Source: Pseudonocardia acidicola (GTDB taxonomy: Bacteria > Actinomycetota > Actinomycetes > Mycobacteriales > Pseudonocardiaceae). Taken from it: a stretch of DNA of 64,000 nucleotides. The stretch is taken from positions 1-64,000 of the forward strand of contig NZ_JAAXLA010000029.1 of assembly GCF_012911935.1 (NCBI RefSeq). The letters are read 5' to 3'. The notes under the pieces are model-generated. The model was not told the DNA's origin, did no database searches, and worked only from the letters and a program-made list of their open reading frames with translations. The first letter of the stretch is position 1. Each line of letters begins with the position of its first letter. This document shows, piece by piece, positions 1 through 8,379 of this stretch. A program made the translations under genes and the position numbers.

Positions 1-3
1 GGC

Positions 4-432
4 TCAGAGGGGGGCGGCGGGGCGGGGCTCTACGCGGCCGGCCGACGCCGGCGGCAGCGGATCGTCGACCGGGGCCAGCACCCGGTGGCCCTCCGGGTCG
101 TCCACGGGGTTGTCCGCGGCGTCGCGGTAGACGAGCGCGCCGTCGGGGCCCAGGTCGGCCAGGTACCCGGCCGCCGCGAGTTGCTCCTCGTCCATGTCCA
201 CCAGCGATTCCCACCGGCTGGGGACGACCTTGTAGTCCGGCCACGGCAGATCGGCGTAGGCGTCGTGCAGGTCGGCGAGCAGGCCGGTGAAGACCTGCTG
301 CCAGCGCAGCGGCATCGACTGCGCGAGCGATCGCGGCACGACGAGGTAGTCCTGGGTCGCGCCCGGCGCCGGACGGTCGAGGTAGTCCCGCAGCGGCGTC
401 GTCGACGCCGGCGCGGGGGGATCACTAGGCAT
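4..432 (-). CDS. Hypothetical protein, last visible gene of the secretion-like cluster
   Basis: I do not recognise this 142-residue protein. It is soluble-looking: a Pro/Ala-rich N-terminus, a central amphipathic stretch rich in Trp and Leu (near residues 40-75), an acidic region and a Pro-rich tail. No membrane segment or cofactor motif is visible. The ATG at 432 is preceded by GGGAG at a proper distance. It lies 38 bases after the NlpC/P60 gene on the same strand, so it is probably the distal gene of the same operon. A cytoplasmic accessory or effector-related role is only a guess from position. Confidence 0.7.
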   Translation of the reverse strand: MPSDPPAPASTTPLRDYLDRPAPGATQDYLVVPRSLAQSMPLRWQQVFTGLLADLHDAYADLPWPDYKVVPSRWESLVDMDEEQLAAAGYLADLGPDGALVYRDAADNPVDDPEGHRVLAPVDDPLPPASAGRVEPRPAAPL

Positions 433-470
433 GGCGTACTCCCGGTCGTGCTGATACCCGAGCCGCGGCG

Positions 471-1490
471 TCAGGCGGTGTTCGGGGCGGTTCCCGGACG
501 CGTCGCCAGCGGCACGAGTTCCTTATAGTTCCACGGCACCGGCTGCACCCGGACGGACTCACCGCTGTAGGGCGCTTCCACCATCTGCCCGTCGCCCATG
601 TAGAGCATGACGTGATGGATCGTCGACGGGTCGCTGGGATCCGTCGCGTAGAACAGCAGGTCGCCGGGCTGAGCGTCCCTGACCGGAACGTGCCCGCCGG
701 CGTTGAACTGGTCGCGCGAGACCCGCGGCAACTCGATGCCGGCAGCCTGGAACGCGCGCAGCATCAGGCCCGAGCAGTCGTAGGTGTTCGGCCCCGTGGC
801 GCCCCAGACGTAGGGCTTGCCCACCTCGCCGAGCGCGAACGAGATGGCCGTGCGGACCGCGCCCGCGGGCAACGTGGCCGCCGAGGGAGCGCAGCGCGCC
901 GGGGACGGGACGACGTTGGCGAGCTGCTCGACGAGCTGTGTGGCCAGCCCCTCCCACTTGGCGTATGCGTCCGGGAAGGCGGAACGCTGCACGGTCTGCG
1001 CGGCGACGGTGACCGGCAGCTGGTCCCAGCCCGGGACCTGCAACAGCCGCTGAATGAAGATCCGCGTGCTGTAGATCGGGTCGGTGACCTGCGACGGCGA
1101 GCCCCAGCCCTGCGATGGCCGCTGCTGGAACAGGCCGAGCGAGTCCCGGTCGCCGTAGTTGATGTTGCGCAGGGTGGACTCCTGCATCGCGGTGGCCAGC
1201 GCGATCAGCCACGCCCGCGGCGGGGCACCCATGTCCCGGGCCACGGAGATGATGGTCGCGGCGTTGCTGCGCTGCTCGTCACTGAGGTCCCCGATGGTGG
1301 TGCCGGCCCGACTGCCGAGGCCGACGCCCACCGGTGGGAAGTCGCCGTTGCACAGCCCGCCGCCCGACGAGGTCCCGCCGCCCACCTGGAAGGCGATGAA
1401 GCCGATCCCGAGGAACAACCCGAGAGCGGCTGCGATCGCGACGACAGGCACCAGCAGCCGCAGCGGGCGCAACGGGCGCAGCGCCGTCAT
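471..1490 (-). CDS. Membrane-anchored cell-wall hydrolase: lytic-transglycosylase-like plus NlpC/P60 domain
   Basis: This 339-residue protein probably opens peptidoglycan for a secretion channel, a VirB1-like task. An N-terminal hydrophobic segment (about residues 12-36) anchors it or acts as signal. Residues about 60-190 resemble the transglycosylase-like domain common in actinobacterial transfer operons, with Glu104 in an MQES motif as the likely acid. Residues about 210-335 are an NlpC/P60 domain with the nucleophile Cys239 in DCSG and His292/293 in IHHV. The gene follows the VirB8/TcpC-position gene by 50 bases and precedes a small unknown gene. The two-domain architecture is visible directly. 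The role in conjugation is inferred from neighbours. Confidence 0.85.
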   Translation of the reverse strand: MTALRPLRPLRLLVPVVAIAAALGLFLGIGFIAFQVGGGTSSGGGLCNGDFPPVGVGLGSRAGTTIGDLSDEQRSNAATIISVARDMGAPPRAWLIALATAMQESTLRNINYGDRDSLGLFQQRPSQGWGSPSQVTDPIYSTRIFIQRLLQVPGWDQLPVTVAAQTVQRSAFPDAYAKWEGLATQLVEQLANVVPSPARCAPSAATLPAGAVRTAISFALGEVGKPYVWGATGPNTYDCSGLMLRAFQAAGIELPRVSRDQFNAGGHVPVRDAQPGDLLFYATDPSDPSTIHHVMLYMGDGQMVEAPYSGESVRVQPVPWNYKELVPLATRPGTAPNTA

Positions 1491-1540
1491 CGCCGCTCAC
1501 CCGCAGGTGCGTGACGCCGCCGGGGACCACCCATGGGCGG

Positions 1541-2149
1541 TCAGGCCCGGTCGTAGCCGGCGACCCGCCAGCCGTTGTTATCGGTGTCGACAACGAGCAC
1601 GAGCAGCGTCAGCGCGTCCGTGGGCACCTCGACCTTGAGCGATCGGGGTGCCACCTGCACGGCGCGCGGCGGTCCGGTCACCCGGTCGGCCGGGACGTTG
1701 GCCGGGTCCACGTCCGTGAGCTGCGCCAGGTACTCGTCCGTGGTGTACGGACGCAGACCGGCCAGCCACTGCTCGGACGTGATCCCGGCGGGATGGTTCA
1801 CCCAGGCCGCCGACCAGCGGGACGCCACCTGCAGGGCGGCGACGGGAGCCTGGGACAGCGGCAGGGCGGTCGGCGTGAGCGGGGCGACCGGCGGCAGCAC
1901 GGTCGGCCCGGCCGCGCCGGCGCCCACCTGGGACGGGTCGGAGACCCCCGGCGTGGCCGCGGTGTCCGAGCCGCCGGCCAGCAATCCTGCGGCGGGCGTG
2001 CCGCGCAGCGACGTGACCGCCAGACTGACACCCACCGCGACCGCGATGACCACCACCGCGGTCACCGCCAGCCGGGCCGGTGACCGCAGCGGCCACTGCC
2101 ACACCGAGCGGTAGGCGGCGCCGCGGCCGCGCGGGGACCTAATCGGCAC
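1541..2149 (-). CDS. Bitopic membrane protein in VirB8/TcpC position
   Basis: The protein has 202 residues when started at GTG 2149, which overlaps the end of the upstream channel gene by 11 bases and has a G-rich ribosome site. A short Arg-rich cytoplasmic N-terminus is followed by one transmembrane helix (about residues 25-45), an Ala/Pro/Thr linker and a C-terminal domain of about 100 residues ending in a beta-rich strand with DTDNNGW. This N-in, single-helix, periplasm-like-domain design is that of VirB8/TcpC scaffold proteins of type IV systems. I see no sequence motif that proves the family, so the assignment rests on topology and gene order. A longer start at 2278 exists but would lie inside the neighbouring gene. 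Confidence 0.75.
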   Translation of the reverse strand: MPIRSPRGRGAAYRSVWQWPLRSPARLAVTAVVVIAVAVGVSLAVTSLRGTPAAGLLAGGSDTAATPGVSDPSQVGAGAAGPTVLPPVAPLTPTALPLSQAPVAALQVASRWSAAWVNHPAGITSEQWLAGLRPYTTDEYLAQLTDVDPANVPADRVTGPPRAVQVAPRSLKVEVPTDALTLLVLVVDTDNNGWRVAGYDRA

Positions 2150-4085
2150 GGCCCCACCCGTCCCCGGCAGAGCCGTTCCAGCCCGCCGAGCCGTATGCCG
2201 GCTGGGCGGGGCGCGGGCGGTAGATGCGGTAGACCGGAACCCCGTCGACGAGCTCGGGTTGCACCGGGCGAGCGCCACCGGGCCGCATCGGCACGGCGTC
2301 GGGCCGCCGGTAGATCACTCGCTCGTCCACCTCGCCGAGATCGGGCCAGCGCGGCTCCCGGGCACCGCCGACCCCACCCGACCCCGACGGCAACGCAGGG
2401 CGTCGCGCCGCCGGCACCAGCGCCGTCGCCGGCTGCGGCTCGGAGTCCACCCGACGCCGGGGCGCCCGCGCCCCGGCCGGCGGGGCCGCCGCGCCCGGCG
2501 CGGCCTCGGGCCGGGCGTTCTCGCCGTCACGGACGCCCACCCCTGTAGCGCCCCGCTCGTTCCACCAGCGCGACTGGCGGTCGTCGGTGGGCCCGCCGCG
2601 CATCCGCTGCCAGACCCGGGACATCGGCCCGGTGCCGGCGCCGGGCACGATGCCGCCGAACTGCTCGCGGGTGAGCGAGACCATCGAGACCAGCCGCCGG
2701 AACGGCCGCGCCACCGCCCACATCACGACGGTCACCACGCCGGTGACCAGTAGCGCGAGCCACAGGTCGATCCCGGCTCCGGGCCGGAACAGCGACACCA
2801 CGATCAGGGCGTGCAGCCCGGCGAGCGCGCCGACGACGAGAGTGTTGACGATCGCCGCGCCGGCCACCCGCAGCAGCGCGGGCAGCACCTCCGGTTTCAG
2901 CACCGCGAGCACCGCAATGGCCGGTGCGGTCATCACCATGAGCCGTAGCAGCAGCATCGCGACGAGCACCAGCACCTTGGACAACAGCTGGAACAGCGCG
3001 ATGCAGACGGCCTGCACGACAGCGAGCACGCCGACCCCGACGCGGCTGCCGGACTTGCCCTGGAAGTAGGGGTACCGGTCGCCCATGCGCCCGGCGATCG
3101 CCGCGAAGTCGGTCTTCTTCTGCTGGGCGAGCTCGGGGGTGTCGCGGCCCTCGGCGACCTCTTGCTTGGTGAAGGTCTGGGCGCGCAGCAGGTCCCGGCC
3201 CAGCTGCTGGGCCTGCGGGACGTCCGGCGAGCCGAAGTCGCCGCGCAGCCAGTTCTGGTAGATGACCTGGTCGACAAGCACGGTGGGCAGCGTGTCCCGG
3301 TCGCCGAGCCCGACCTGGTTGAGGAAGCCCTCCTGCATCTGGGTGACACCGTTGAGCAGCAGCCCGTCGGCGGCCTTGGCCCAGTCCACCGGGGCCAGGT
3401 ACGCCGCCGAACCGATCATGAGTGCGAGCGCGGCGAACCCGGTGCGCTGGGCCTGCCGGGCCAGATCCCCGCGAATGGCCAGCACCAGCAGGATCACCGC
3501 GAGGACGAGCAGCGCCGGGCCGATCCAGGTGGTGAACACCGTCTGGTACATGGCCTTGGTGGCCCCGGAGATCAGTGCGTCGAGCGGGGAGAGCACCTGT
3601 CCGCCGTCGGCGATCAGGTAATGCGCCCAGTTCACTCCGCCGACGACGAACTTGGCCACGTTGAACGTCTGGTTGCCCAGCCACGTGTCCGTGGTCGTCG
3701 CCGGGTTGAGCACGGCGCTGCCGGCACAGCCGAGGTCGTAGTTGTGCCACACCATGCCCGCGTAGCCGACCTCGTTGTATACGCTGCCGGGTTCGCCGAC
3801 GCCGTAGGTGGGCGGATCGAGTGAGCCGACGAGGCCGGTACCCGGCCGGTCGGGTTCGGGGGCCTCCTTGCAGTCGAAGGGTTGCGCGAAGGCCGGCTGC
3901 CCCAGCAGCACGGAGCCGCCGACCAGGACGGCGACCACCAGGAAGGCGACCCCACGGCGCGACCGCGGCCGCGCCGTGGTCGCGCTGTTCGGTCTCCGGC
4001 GGTGGCGGGCGGCCAGCAGCGCGAGCCCGATCACGAGCAGCACCGGCCACGCGCCGACGCCCGTCGGCAGCCCTCCCGGGATCAC
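2139..4085 (-). CDS. Polytopic membrane protein, VirB6/TrbL-like channel component
   Basis: This 648-residue protein has two N-terminal hydrophobic segments (one possibly a signal), an extracytoplasmic region with conserved-looking Cys residues, then about six further helices in two groups between residues about 190 and 480. A long Pro/Arg/Gly-rich cytoplasmic tail of about 170 residues ends it. The helix-rich core next to a VirB4 ATPase matches VirB6/TrbL channel proteins. Its GTG at 4085 overlaps the TGA of the ATPase gene by four bases, so translation is probably coupled. The sequence itself carries no diagnostic motif that I can name. The charged tail could contact the ATPase or substrates. 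Confidence 0.78.
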   Translation of the reverse strand: MIPGGLPTGVGAWPVLLVIGLALLAARHRRRPNSATTARPRSRRGVAFLVVAVLVGGSVLLGQPAFAQPFDCKEAPEPDRPGTGLVGSLDPPTYGVGEPGSVYNEVGYAGMVWHNYDLGCAGSAVLNPATTTDTWLGNQTFNVAKFVVGGVNWAHYLIADGGQVLSPLDALISGATKAMYQTVFTTWIGPALLVLAVILLVLAIRGDLARQAQRTGFAALALMIGSAAYLAPVDWAKAADGLLLNGVTQMQEGFLNQVGLGDRDTLPTVLVDQVIYQNWLRGDFGSPDVPQAQQLGRDLLRAQTFTKQEVAEGRDTPELAQQKKTDFAAIAGRMGDRYPYFQGKSGSRVGVGVLAVVQAVCIALFQLLSKVLVLVAMLLLRLMVMTAPAIAVLAVLKPEVLPALLRVAGAAIVNTLVVGALAGLHALIVVSLFRPGAGIDLWLALLVTGVVTVVMWAVARPFRRLVSMVSLTREQFGGIVPGAGTGPMSRVWQRMRGGPTDDRQSRWWNERGATGVGVRDGENARPEAAPGAAAPPAGARAPRRRVDSEPQPATALVPAARRPALPSGSGGVGGAREPRWPDLGEVDERVIYRRPDAVPMRPGGARPVQPELVDGVPVYRIYRPRPAQPAYGSAGWNGSAGDGWGRAD

Positions 4086-7000
4086 CGACCGGCCTCGCCG
4101 GCCGCGCCCACCTCGGAGCCGGCGGGCCGGCCCACCTCCCGCCCGGGTTCCCGGGCCGGGTTGTCGTCCCAGCTCTCCGCCGGGTCGTCCACGAGATCCC
4201 CGTCGAGATCACCCAGCAGGTCGAGCTCCTCGTCGTCGAGCAGTTCGGCGTCCATCGGCACGACCGGGACGGGCCCGGGACGCACGCCGCCGCGGCCGGT
4301 GAGCACCTCGTCGCGGTGGGAGCCGGCCCCGAACGCGGCGGAGTGGCCGTTGCGGAGCCCACTGACCGGGATGTCATCGGCGGTGCCGAAGTCGCCGTCC
4401 CGATCGGCCCGGCGCAGCGCCGCCGGCTCGTCCGGCGCGTGCACCTCGGCGGCCGAGGCGGCCGCGACCGGCACCCCGCGGGCGGACACCCGGCTGGCGT
4501 CCGGGTTGGTGTCCAGTGCCTCCCGGACGTGTTCGAGGTGCGGGGCCTCGAGGTCGATGCGGATCTTCTCCACGCCGCCGTGGCCGTCGGCGAAGACGAA
4601 CTGGCGCGGGGTGTCGTCGGGCCGGTCGTCGTGCCGCGGCCGGGGCGACAGGGTGCCGAGCATCTGCTCGTAGCCGACGCCGGTGGGCACCCGCAGCAGC
4701 CGCAGGGCGTCCGCCTGCGCCTCCTCGTCGTCGGTGCGCCCGACGAACACCGCGTTCACCAGCGACGCGAAGCCGGAGACCCGCAGCAGGTCGCCGGCGA
4801 GCTGGGACGCGAAGAGCGCACGCACGTTGAACTTCCGGGAGTCGCGGGCCAACCGGTCGATCAACACCTTGCCCGTCGGAACCTGCGAGAGGAAGTGCGT
4901 CTCGTCGAGTGCGACGCCCTTGCGCAGGTTCCGGTCGGCCTCGTAGATGGTGCGCTGGGTCAGCCACGACGCCAGGTTGAGCAGCTCGACGGCCAGGGAC
5001 TCGGTGTCGGTCCACTCCTCGCGAGGGCTGCCGGGCCGGGGCAACGTCATCCCCTGCATGGTGAGTACGGTCAGCCGATAGTCGCGGTCGGCGTGCCACG
5101 GGTCGTCCCGGGAGGTGTCCGGGAACAGCAACGCCGCCTGCGGGAGCTCGCGCCGCTCCTCCAGGAAGTCGGCGACGATGCCCGCGTGCTCCTCGCCGTC
5201 GCGGGCGTGCCGGCGCAGCGAGTCGATGACCTGACCGGGATGCCGATCCGCGGCGCCGCCGACCTCGCGCACCGCGCGCAGCAGCACGATCCGGGTGTGC
5301 GGCAGCCGGGACACGTCGTAGGGCAGCAACCCGGTGAGCACGTCGAGCACCAGGCGGCGCCGGGTGGCGGCGGCCAGCGAGCGTTCCCGGCGCCAGGCGC
5401 GTTCCGGGTCCTCCTCGTCGGCGAAGTGCTCGGGGCGCGGCTCGGCGACCACCCGGTACGGGTTGAGGATGCCGGGGTCGGCCCGTAGCAGGTTGATGTG
5501 CCGGGAGAACGGCGCCAGCTCGGGCAACCGGGTCAGCTCGGCCAGCGGCCCCGACGGGTCCAGCACCGTCCACCGGGCGCCGGCCCGCAAGGTCTTGTAG
5601 ACGATGAGGCCGGTGAGGAAGGACTTCCCGGACCCCAGACCACCGACCACCGCGGTCAGGCCGGACGCCCGCCGGACCTCCTGGGCGAGCCACGGGTCCC
5701 AGGCCACGGGGCGCCGGGTCGCCGTGCAGGTCTCGCCGAGCATGATGCCGCGCCGGTCACCGACCGACGCCGTGGCCGCCGGCACCGCGGCCGCGGCCCA
5801 GGTCACCGAACCGCGCCGGCGGTAGGCCGTGGACGCGAGCGGCTCGCCGGGGATGAACTCGCGGGCGTAGCGGTACTGCGCCTCCGGGTGCTCGATCTGG
5901 ACCTTCGGCCGGTAGATGTCGAGCACCTGCTGCGCGCGCGTGATCGCCTCGGCCTCATCGCGGCCGGCCACGGCGATCCGCCACCAGCCGTAGAGCCGGG
6001 TGTTGAGCTGGGTCAGGCCGGTGGTGACCTCGTCCTCGATCTCCAGAACCCGGTCGGCCTGCCTGGCCAGCGACATCGGGGGGTCGAGGTCGTGGTCGTG
6101 GGTGTAGTGCCGAATCTGGCTGCGCACCTTGCCCATCTGGCGCTGCAGTTCCCCGGTCACGTCCTCGGGGCGGCGGACGTAGATCCGCGCCGACCACTCC
6201 ACGGGGAACGGCAACCGGTCGGAGTGCTGCATCCACGGGTCGTCGACCTCGGGGATGCGCAATCCCTCCATGAGCCCGACGGACAGCACCGCCACGTTGC
6301 GCGTGACGGTCTGCGACCGCAGCCGCCCCACCACCTTGACGGTCGGCGCGTACGGCTCCTGGTACATGTCGACGCCGTCGGTGAACGCCGCCAGGTCCTC
6401 GGTCTCCCACCGGCCGGTGCCACCGGGCACCGCGGAGAGCGTGCGCGGCGCCGGCAGACCCAGCGCGCAGGACCGGTGCATCAGCCAGGCGATGTCCTCC
6501 GCGGTGGCCGGCACCGCGTCCAGCCCGCTCCCGGAGACGAGCACGTCGAGGTGGTTGACCTCGGACTCGAGTGCAGCGAGCTCGGCGCGCACCGCGGCCG
6601 GCGCGACCTTGCCGAGCACCGGCGCGGCCAGATCCACCCACCGGTCCAGCACGCTGCGCCCGGATACCTCGATACCGAGGAAGACCTCCTTGTCCGACAT
6701 GGACAGGCCCATGAGGTGGCGCTGCTCGCCCTCCAGGAACCCGTCCCAGCCCAGCGCACCGGCGACGTCGGGCAGCCGGCCGAGCGCGTTGTGGTCGAAC
6801 GACTCGGCCCACATGTGCACGGGGTAGGGCCGCGTGGTCACCCGCAGATGCAACCAGCGGCCCTGCAGCTCACCGAGCTGGGAGGCGATCTGGCGGATGA
6901 GGATCTCGCGCTGTCCGTCGCTGCGGAAGCTCCAGGCCTGTGCAGCCAGCCGGTACCAGGCCATCACCTGGGTGCCGGTGCGCGTCAGGTGCCCGTCGAT

Positions 7001-7129
7001 CGAGCGCAGCGCGATGTCCGGGACATACTTCGGCAGCCCCGCCTCTCCGGCGAGCTGGCGCCCACGGCGGCGCCACCCGCGGGCGGACTCGGGGGAGGCG
7101 TCGTCGGGCCGCTTGTCACGTCCGGGCAC
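4082..7129 (-). CDS. VirB4/TraC-type secretion ATPase
   Basis: This 1015-residue ATPase likely powers assembly or transport of a type IV secretion-like apparatus. Residues about 30-440 form the long N-terminal region typical of VirB4 proteins. Walker A, GGLGSGKS, is at residues 496-503, and Walker B with catalytic acid, VALDETH, is at 739-745. The C-terminal 150 residues are acidic and low in complexity. Start: GTG at 7129, overlapping the upstream gene by 14 bases and preceded by AAGGGG; the open frame continues to 7261 without support. The overlaps at both ends (14 and 4 bases) show tight operon structure. It could also be described as a TraC/CagE-family ATPase. No relaxase or VirD4 is visible in the window. 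Confidence 0.9.
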   Translation of the reverse strand: MPGRDKRPDDASPESARGWRRRGRQLAGEAGLPKYVPDIALRSIDGHLTRTGTQVMAWYRLAAQAWSFRSDGQREILIRQIASQLGELQGRWLHLRVTTRPYPVHMWAESFDHNALGRLPDVAGALGWDGFLEGEQRHLMGLSMSDKEVFLGIEVSGRSVLDRWVDLAAPVLGKVAPAAVRAELAALESEVNHLDVLVSGSGLDAVPATAEDIAWLMHRSCALGLPAPRTLSAVPGGTGRWETEDLAAFTDGVDMYQEPYAPTVKVVGRLRSQTVTRNVAVLSVGLMEGLRIPEVDDPWMQHSDRLPFPVEWSARIYVRRPEDVTGELQRQMGKVRSQIRHYTHDHDLDPPMSLARQADRVLEIEDEVTTGLTQLNTRLYGWWRIAVAGRDEAEAITRAQQVLDIYRPKVQIEHPEAQYRYAREFIPGEPLASTAYRRRGSVTWAAAAVPAATASVGDRRGIMLGETCTATRRPVAWDPWLAQEVRRASGLTAVVGGLGSGKSFLTGLIVYKTLRAGARWTVLDPSGPLAELTRLPELAPFSRHINLLRADPGILNPYRVVAEPRPEHFADEEDPERAWRRERSLAAATRRRLVLDVLTGLLPYDVSRLPHTRIVLLRAVREVGGAADRHPGQVIDSLRRHARDGEEHAGIVADFLEERRELPQAALLFPDTSRDDPWHADRDYRLTVLTMQGMTLPRPGSPREEWTDTESLAVELLNLASWLTQRTIYEADRNLRKGVALDETHFLSQVPTGKVLIDRLARDSRKFNVRALFASQLAGDLLRVSGFASLVNAVFVGRTDDEEAQADALRLLRVPTGVGYEQMLGTLSPRPRHDDRPDDTPRQFVFADGHGGVEKIRIDLEAPHLEHVREALDTNPDASRVSARGVPVAAASAAEVHAPDEPAALRRADRDGDFGTADDIPVSGLRNGHSAAFGAGSHRDEVLTGRGGVRPGPVPVVPMDAELLDDEELDLLGDLDGDLVDDPAESWDDNPAREPGREVGRPAGSEVGAAGEAGR

Positions 7130-7574
7130 GCCGGAACCCCTTCCGCGGGCCCGACAGCCGCGCTCCGCTGTTCGTGGTCCGTCCCTGGGCGGGCCGCGCC
7201 CCGGCCGATGCCCGCGCACCGGCGCCCTGCACCTTGACGTGCGCGGAGCGCACGGCGCCACCGGCGACCGCGGTCCGCCGGCGCGGACCGGTCACCTCGT
7301 GCCGGAACAGCTCGAACACCTGACCCAGCGGGCGCTCGTAGCCGATCCGCTTCCCGAGGAAGCGGGTGATGACGATGGTGGCGATGAGCGCCCAGGCCAC
7401 GGAGAAGAAGTCGAGCCCGATGCCCACCCTGCGCTGCAAGAACATCATGAAGATCATGACGAGCAGGCCGAGGCCGTAGCTGACGTAGCGGGCGCGCCAG
7501 GGGAAGGTGGCCCGGGGCGGGCCCAGCCAAACGGCATCGACCCGGTACACCTCGTCGTCGGTGCGGACGAGCAC
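7116..7574 (-). CDS. Small membrane protein of the secretion cluster (VirB3-like position)
   Basis: The 152-residue protein starts at GTG 7574, five bases after the TGA of the preceding gene, with GGGGTGA as ribosome site. A short beta-like N-terminus is followed by two hydrophobic helices (about residues 30-46 and 53-72) and a basic tail rich in Arg, Gly and Ala. Two close helices directly upstream of a VirB4 gene resemble the VirB3 or PrgI position of type IV systems, where such a protein docks the ATPase to the membrane. Family membership is inferred from topology and order, not from a motif. Confidence 0.75.
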   Translation of the reverse strand: MLVRTDDEVYRVDAVWLGPPRATFPWRARYVSYGLGLLVMIFMMFLQRRVGIGLDFFSVAWALIATIVITRFLGKRIGYERPLGQVFELFRHEVTGPRRRTAVAGGAVRSAHVKVQGAGARASAGARPAQGRTTNSGARLSGPRKGFRRART

Positions 7575-7578
7575 CGGA

Positions 7579-7842
7579 TCACCCCACGATGAGCGACGCG
7601 AGGAACTGCCCCACCCGCGGCCCGGAGCCGGACACGGCGATACCGAGTGCGACCAGGCCGACGAGCAGACCGATGCTGCGCCGGGCGACGCCGGCGTTGT
7701 CCCCGCGACCACCGATCCACAGCAGGATGATCGCGATACCGAGCAGGATCAGGGGGACGATGTTGCTCTGGATCCAGCCCTGCAGGCTGTTGGTCGTCAG
7801 GTTCTGCGCAGCCCAGAGCCCCACGGCCTCCGGTGCGGTCAT
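7579..7842 (-). CDS. Two-helix small membrane protein (VirB2/TrbC-like position)
   Basis: This 87-residue protein has two hydrophobic helices (about residues 28-46 and 57-74) joined by a short charged loop (GGRGDNAG) and a 25-residue N-terminus. The size and hairpin shape match VirB2/TrbC pilin-like subunits, which open many type IV operons. However, no signal peptide is obvious, so pilin function is only inferred. The ATG at 7842 follows a strong AAGAAGGAG site. It overlaps by four bases (ATGA) with a possible short gene upstream, and its stop lies four bases before the next start. Confidence 0.8.
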   Translation of the reverse strand: MTAPEAVGLWAAQNLTTNSLQGWIQSNIVPLILLGIAIILLWIGGRGDNAGVARRSIGLLVGLVALGIAVSGSGPRVGQFLASLIVG

Positions 7843-7967
7843 GACGGCTCCTTCTTATGGGCGCTACCGCCCCGAGGTGCCGTACCCGACGCCCCGGGCT
7901 GGTGGACACCCGACCCGATCTTCTCGGCCATCGCGTCCGGCGTCGAGTAGACCATGTTGACCAGCAT
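7839..7967 (-). CDS. Possible 42-residue leading peptide of the secretion cluster
   Basis: A short reading frame starts at ATG 7967 with AGGA just upstream. It ends with a TGA that overlaps the next ATG as ATGA, the coupling seen elsewhere in this operon. The peptide is polar, with Gly, Ser and Lys in its C-terminal half, and has no helix or motif. The exact stop/start overlap argues that it is translated, either as a real small protein or as a leader. Length and composition alone would not support it. Confidence 0.4.
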   Translation of the reverse strand: MLVNMVYSTPDAMAEKIGSGVHQPGASGTAPRGGSAHKKEPS

Positions 7968-8242
7968 GATCCTAGGGGACGCGCCCGTTGAGCCCACGCG
8001 AGATGCTACGGAGCGCGACAATGCCGACCATCTGGGTGACCGATCGCCGCGGGCGCGGCGGTCGAGATCACCGAGCGCGTCCACATGGCGCTCGGGTCCC
8101 CCTTCTCGCCTCCCACCGGAAGCGGGACTGCCGCCCCTGCCGCCGATCCCTGGGCGCTCACGCGCGCGTGAAGAGTGACACAGACTGCACCACATCGGCA
8201 TGTCAGACGCGCCGCGGCCGGGATACCCTCACTCACCAGTCG

Positions 8243-8266
8243 TCTAGTTACCCGTCAGTAACTAGA
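8243..8266. promoter_or_regulatory. Palindromic operator upstream of etfD
   Basis: A perfect inverted repeat with 9-base arms (TCTAGTTAC and GTAACTAGA) around six bases contains the core TTACC-N4-AGTAA. The same core occurs in tandem upstream of the acyl-CoA dehydrogenase gene at 35599-35639. This is typical of TetR-family operators of fatty-acid catabolism genes. The regulator is not in the window. Confidence 0.65.
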
Positions 8267-8379
8267 TAGATGATCGACCTGTACGCACTCGGCCGTGGAC
8301 GGGGTGACCGGTTTACCCTGCTGCGCAAGTGCATTCGCGTCCCACCACACGCGAACACCTGTAGTTCAGGGAGGAACTC

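Noticed and set aside
5498..7237. Plus-strand open frame of 579 codons opposite the VirB4 gene
   Set aside because: It is a GC-rich antisense shadow: Arg/Gly/His/Val-rich composition, no motif, wrong codon pattern. The minus-strand frame has Walker motifs.
7968..8201. Longer version of the micro-ORF starting at 8201 (120 residues)
   Set aside because: The extra N-terminal part is Arg/Gly/Ser-rich, lacks a ribosome site and overlaps the presumed promoter region. Only the short form from 7967 has support.
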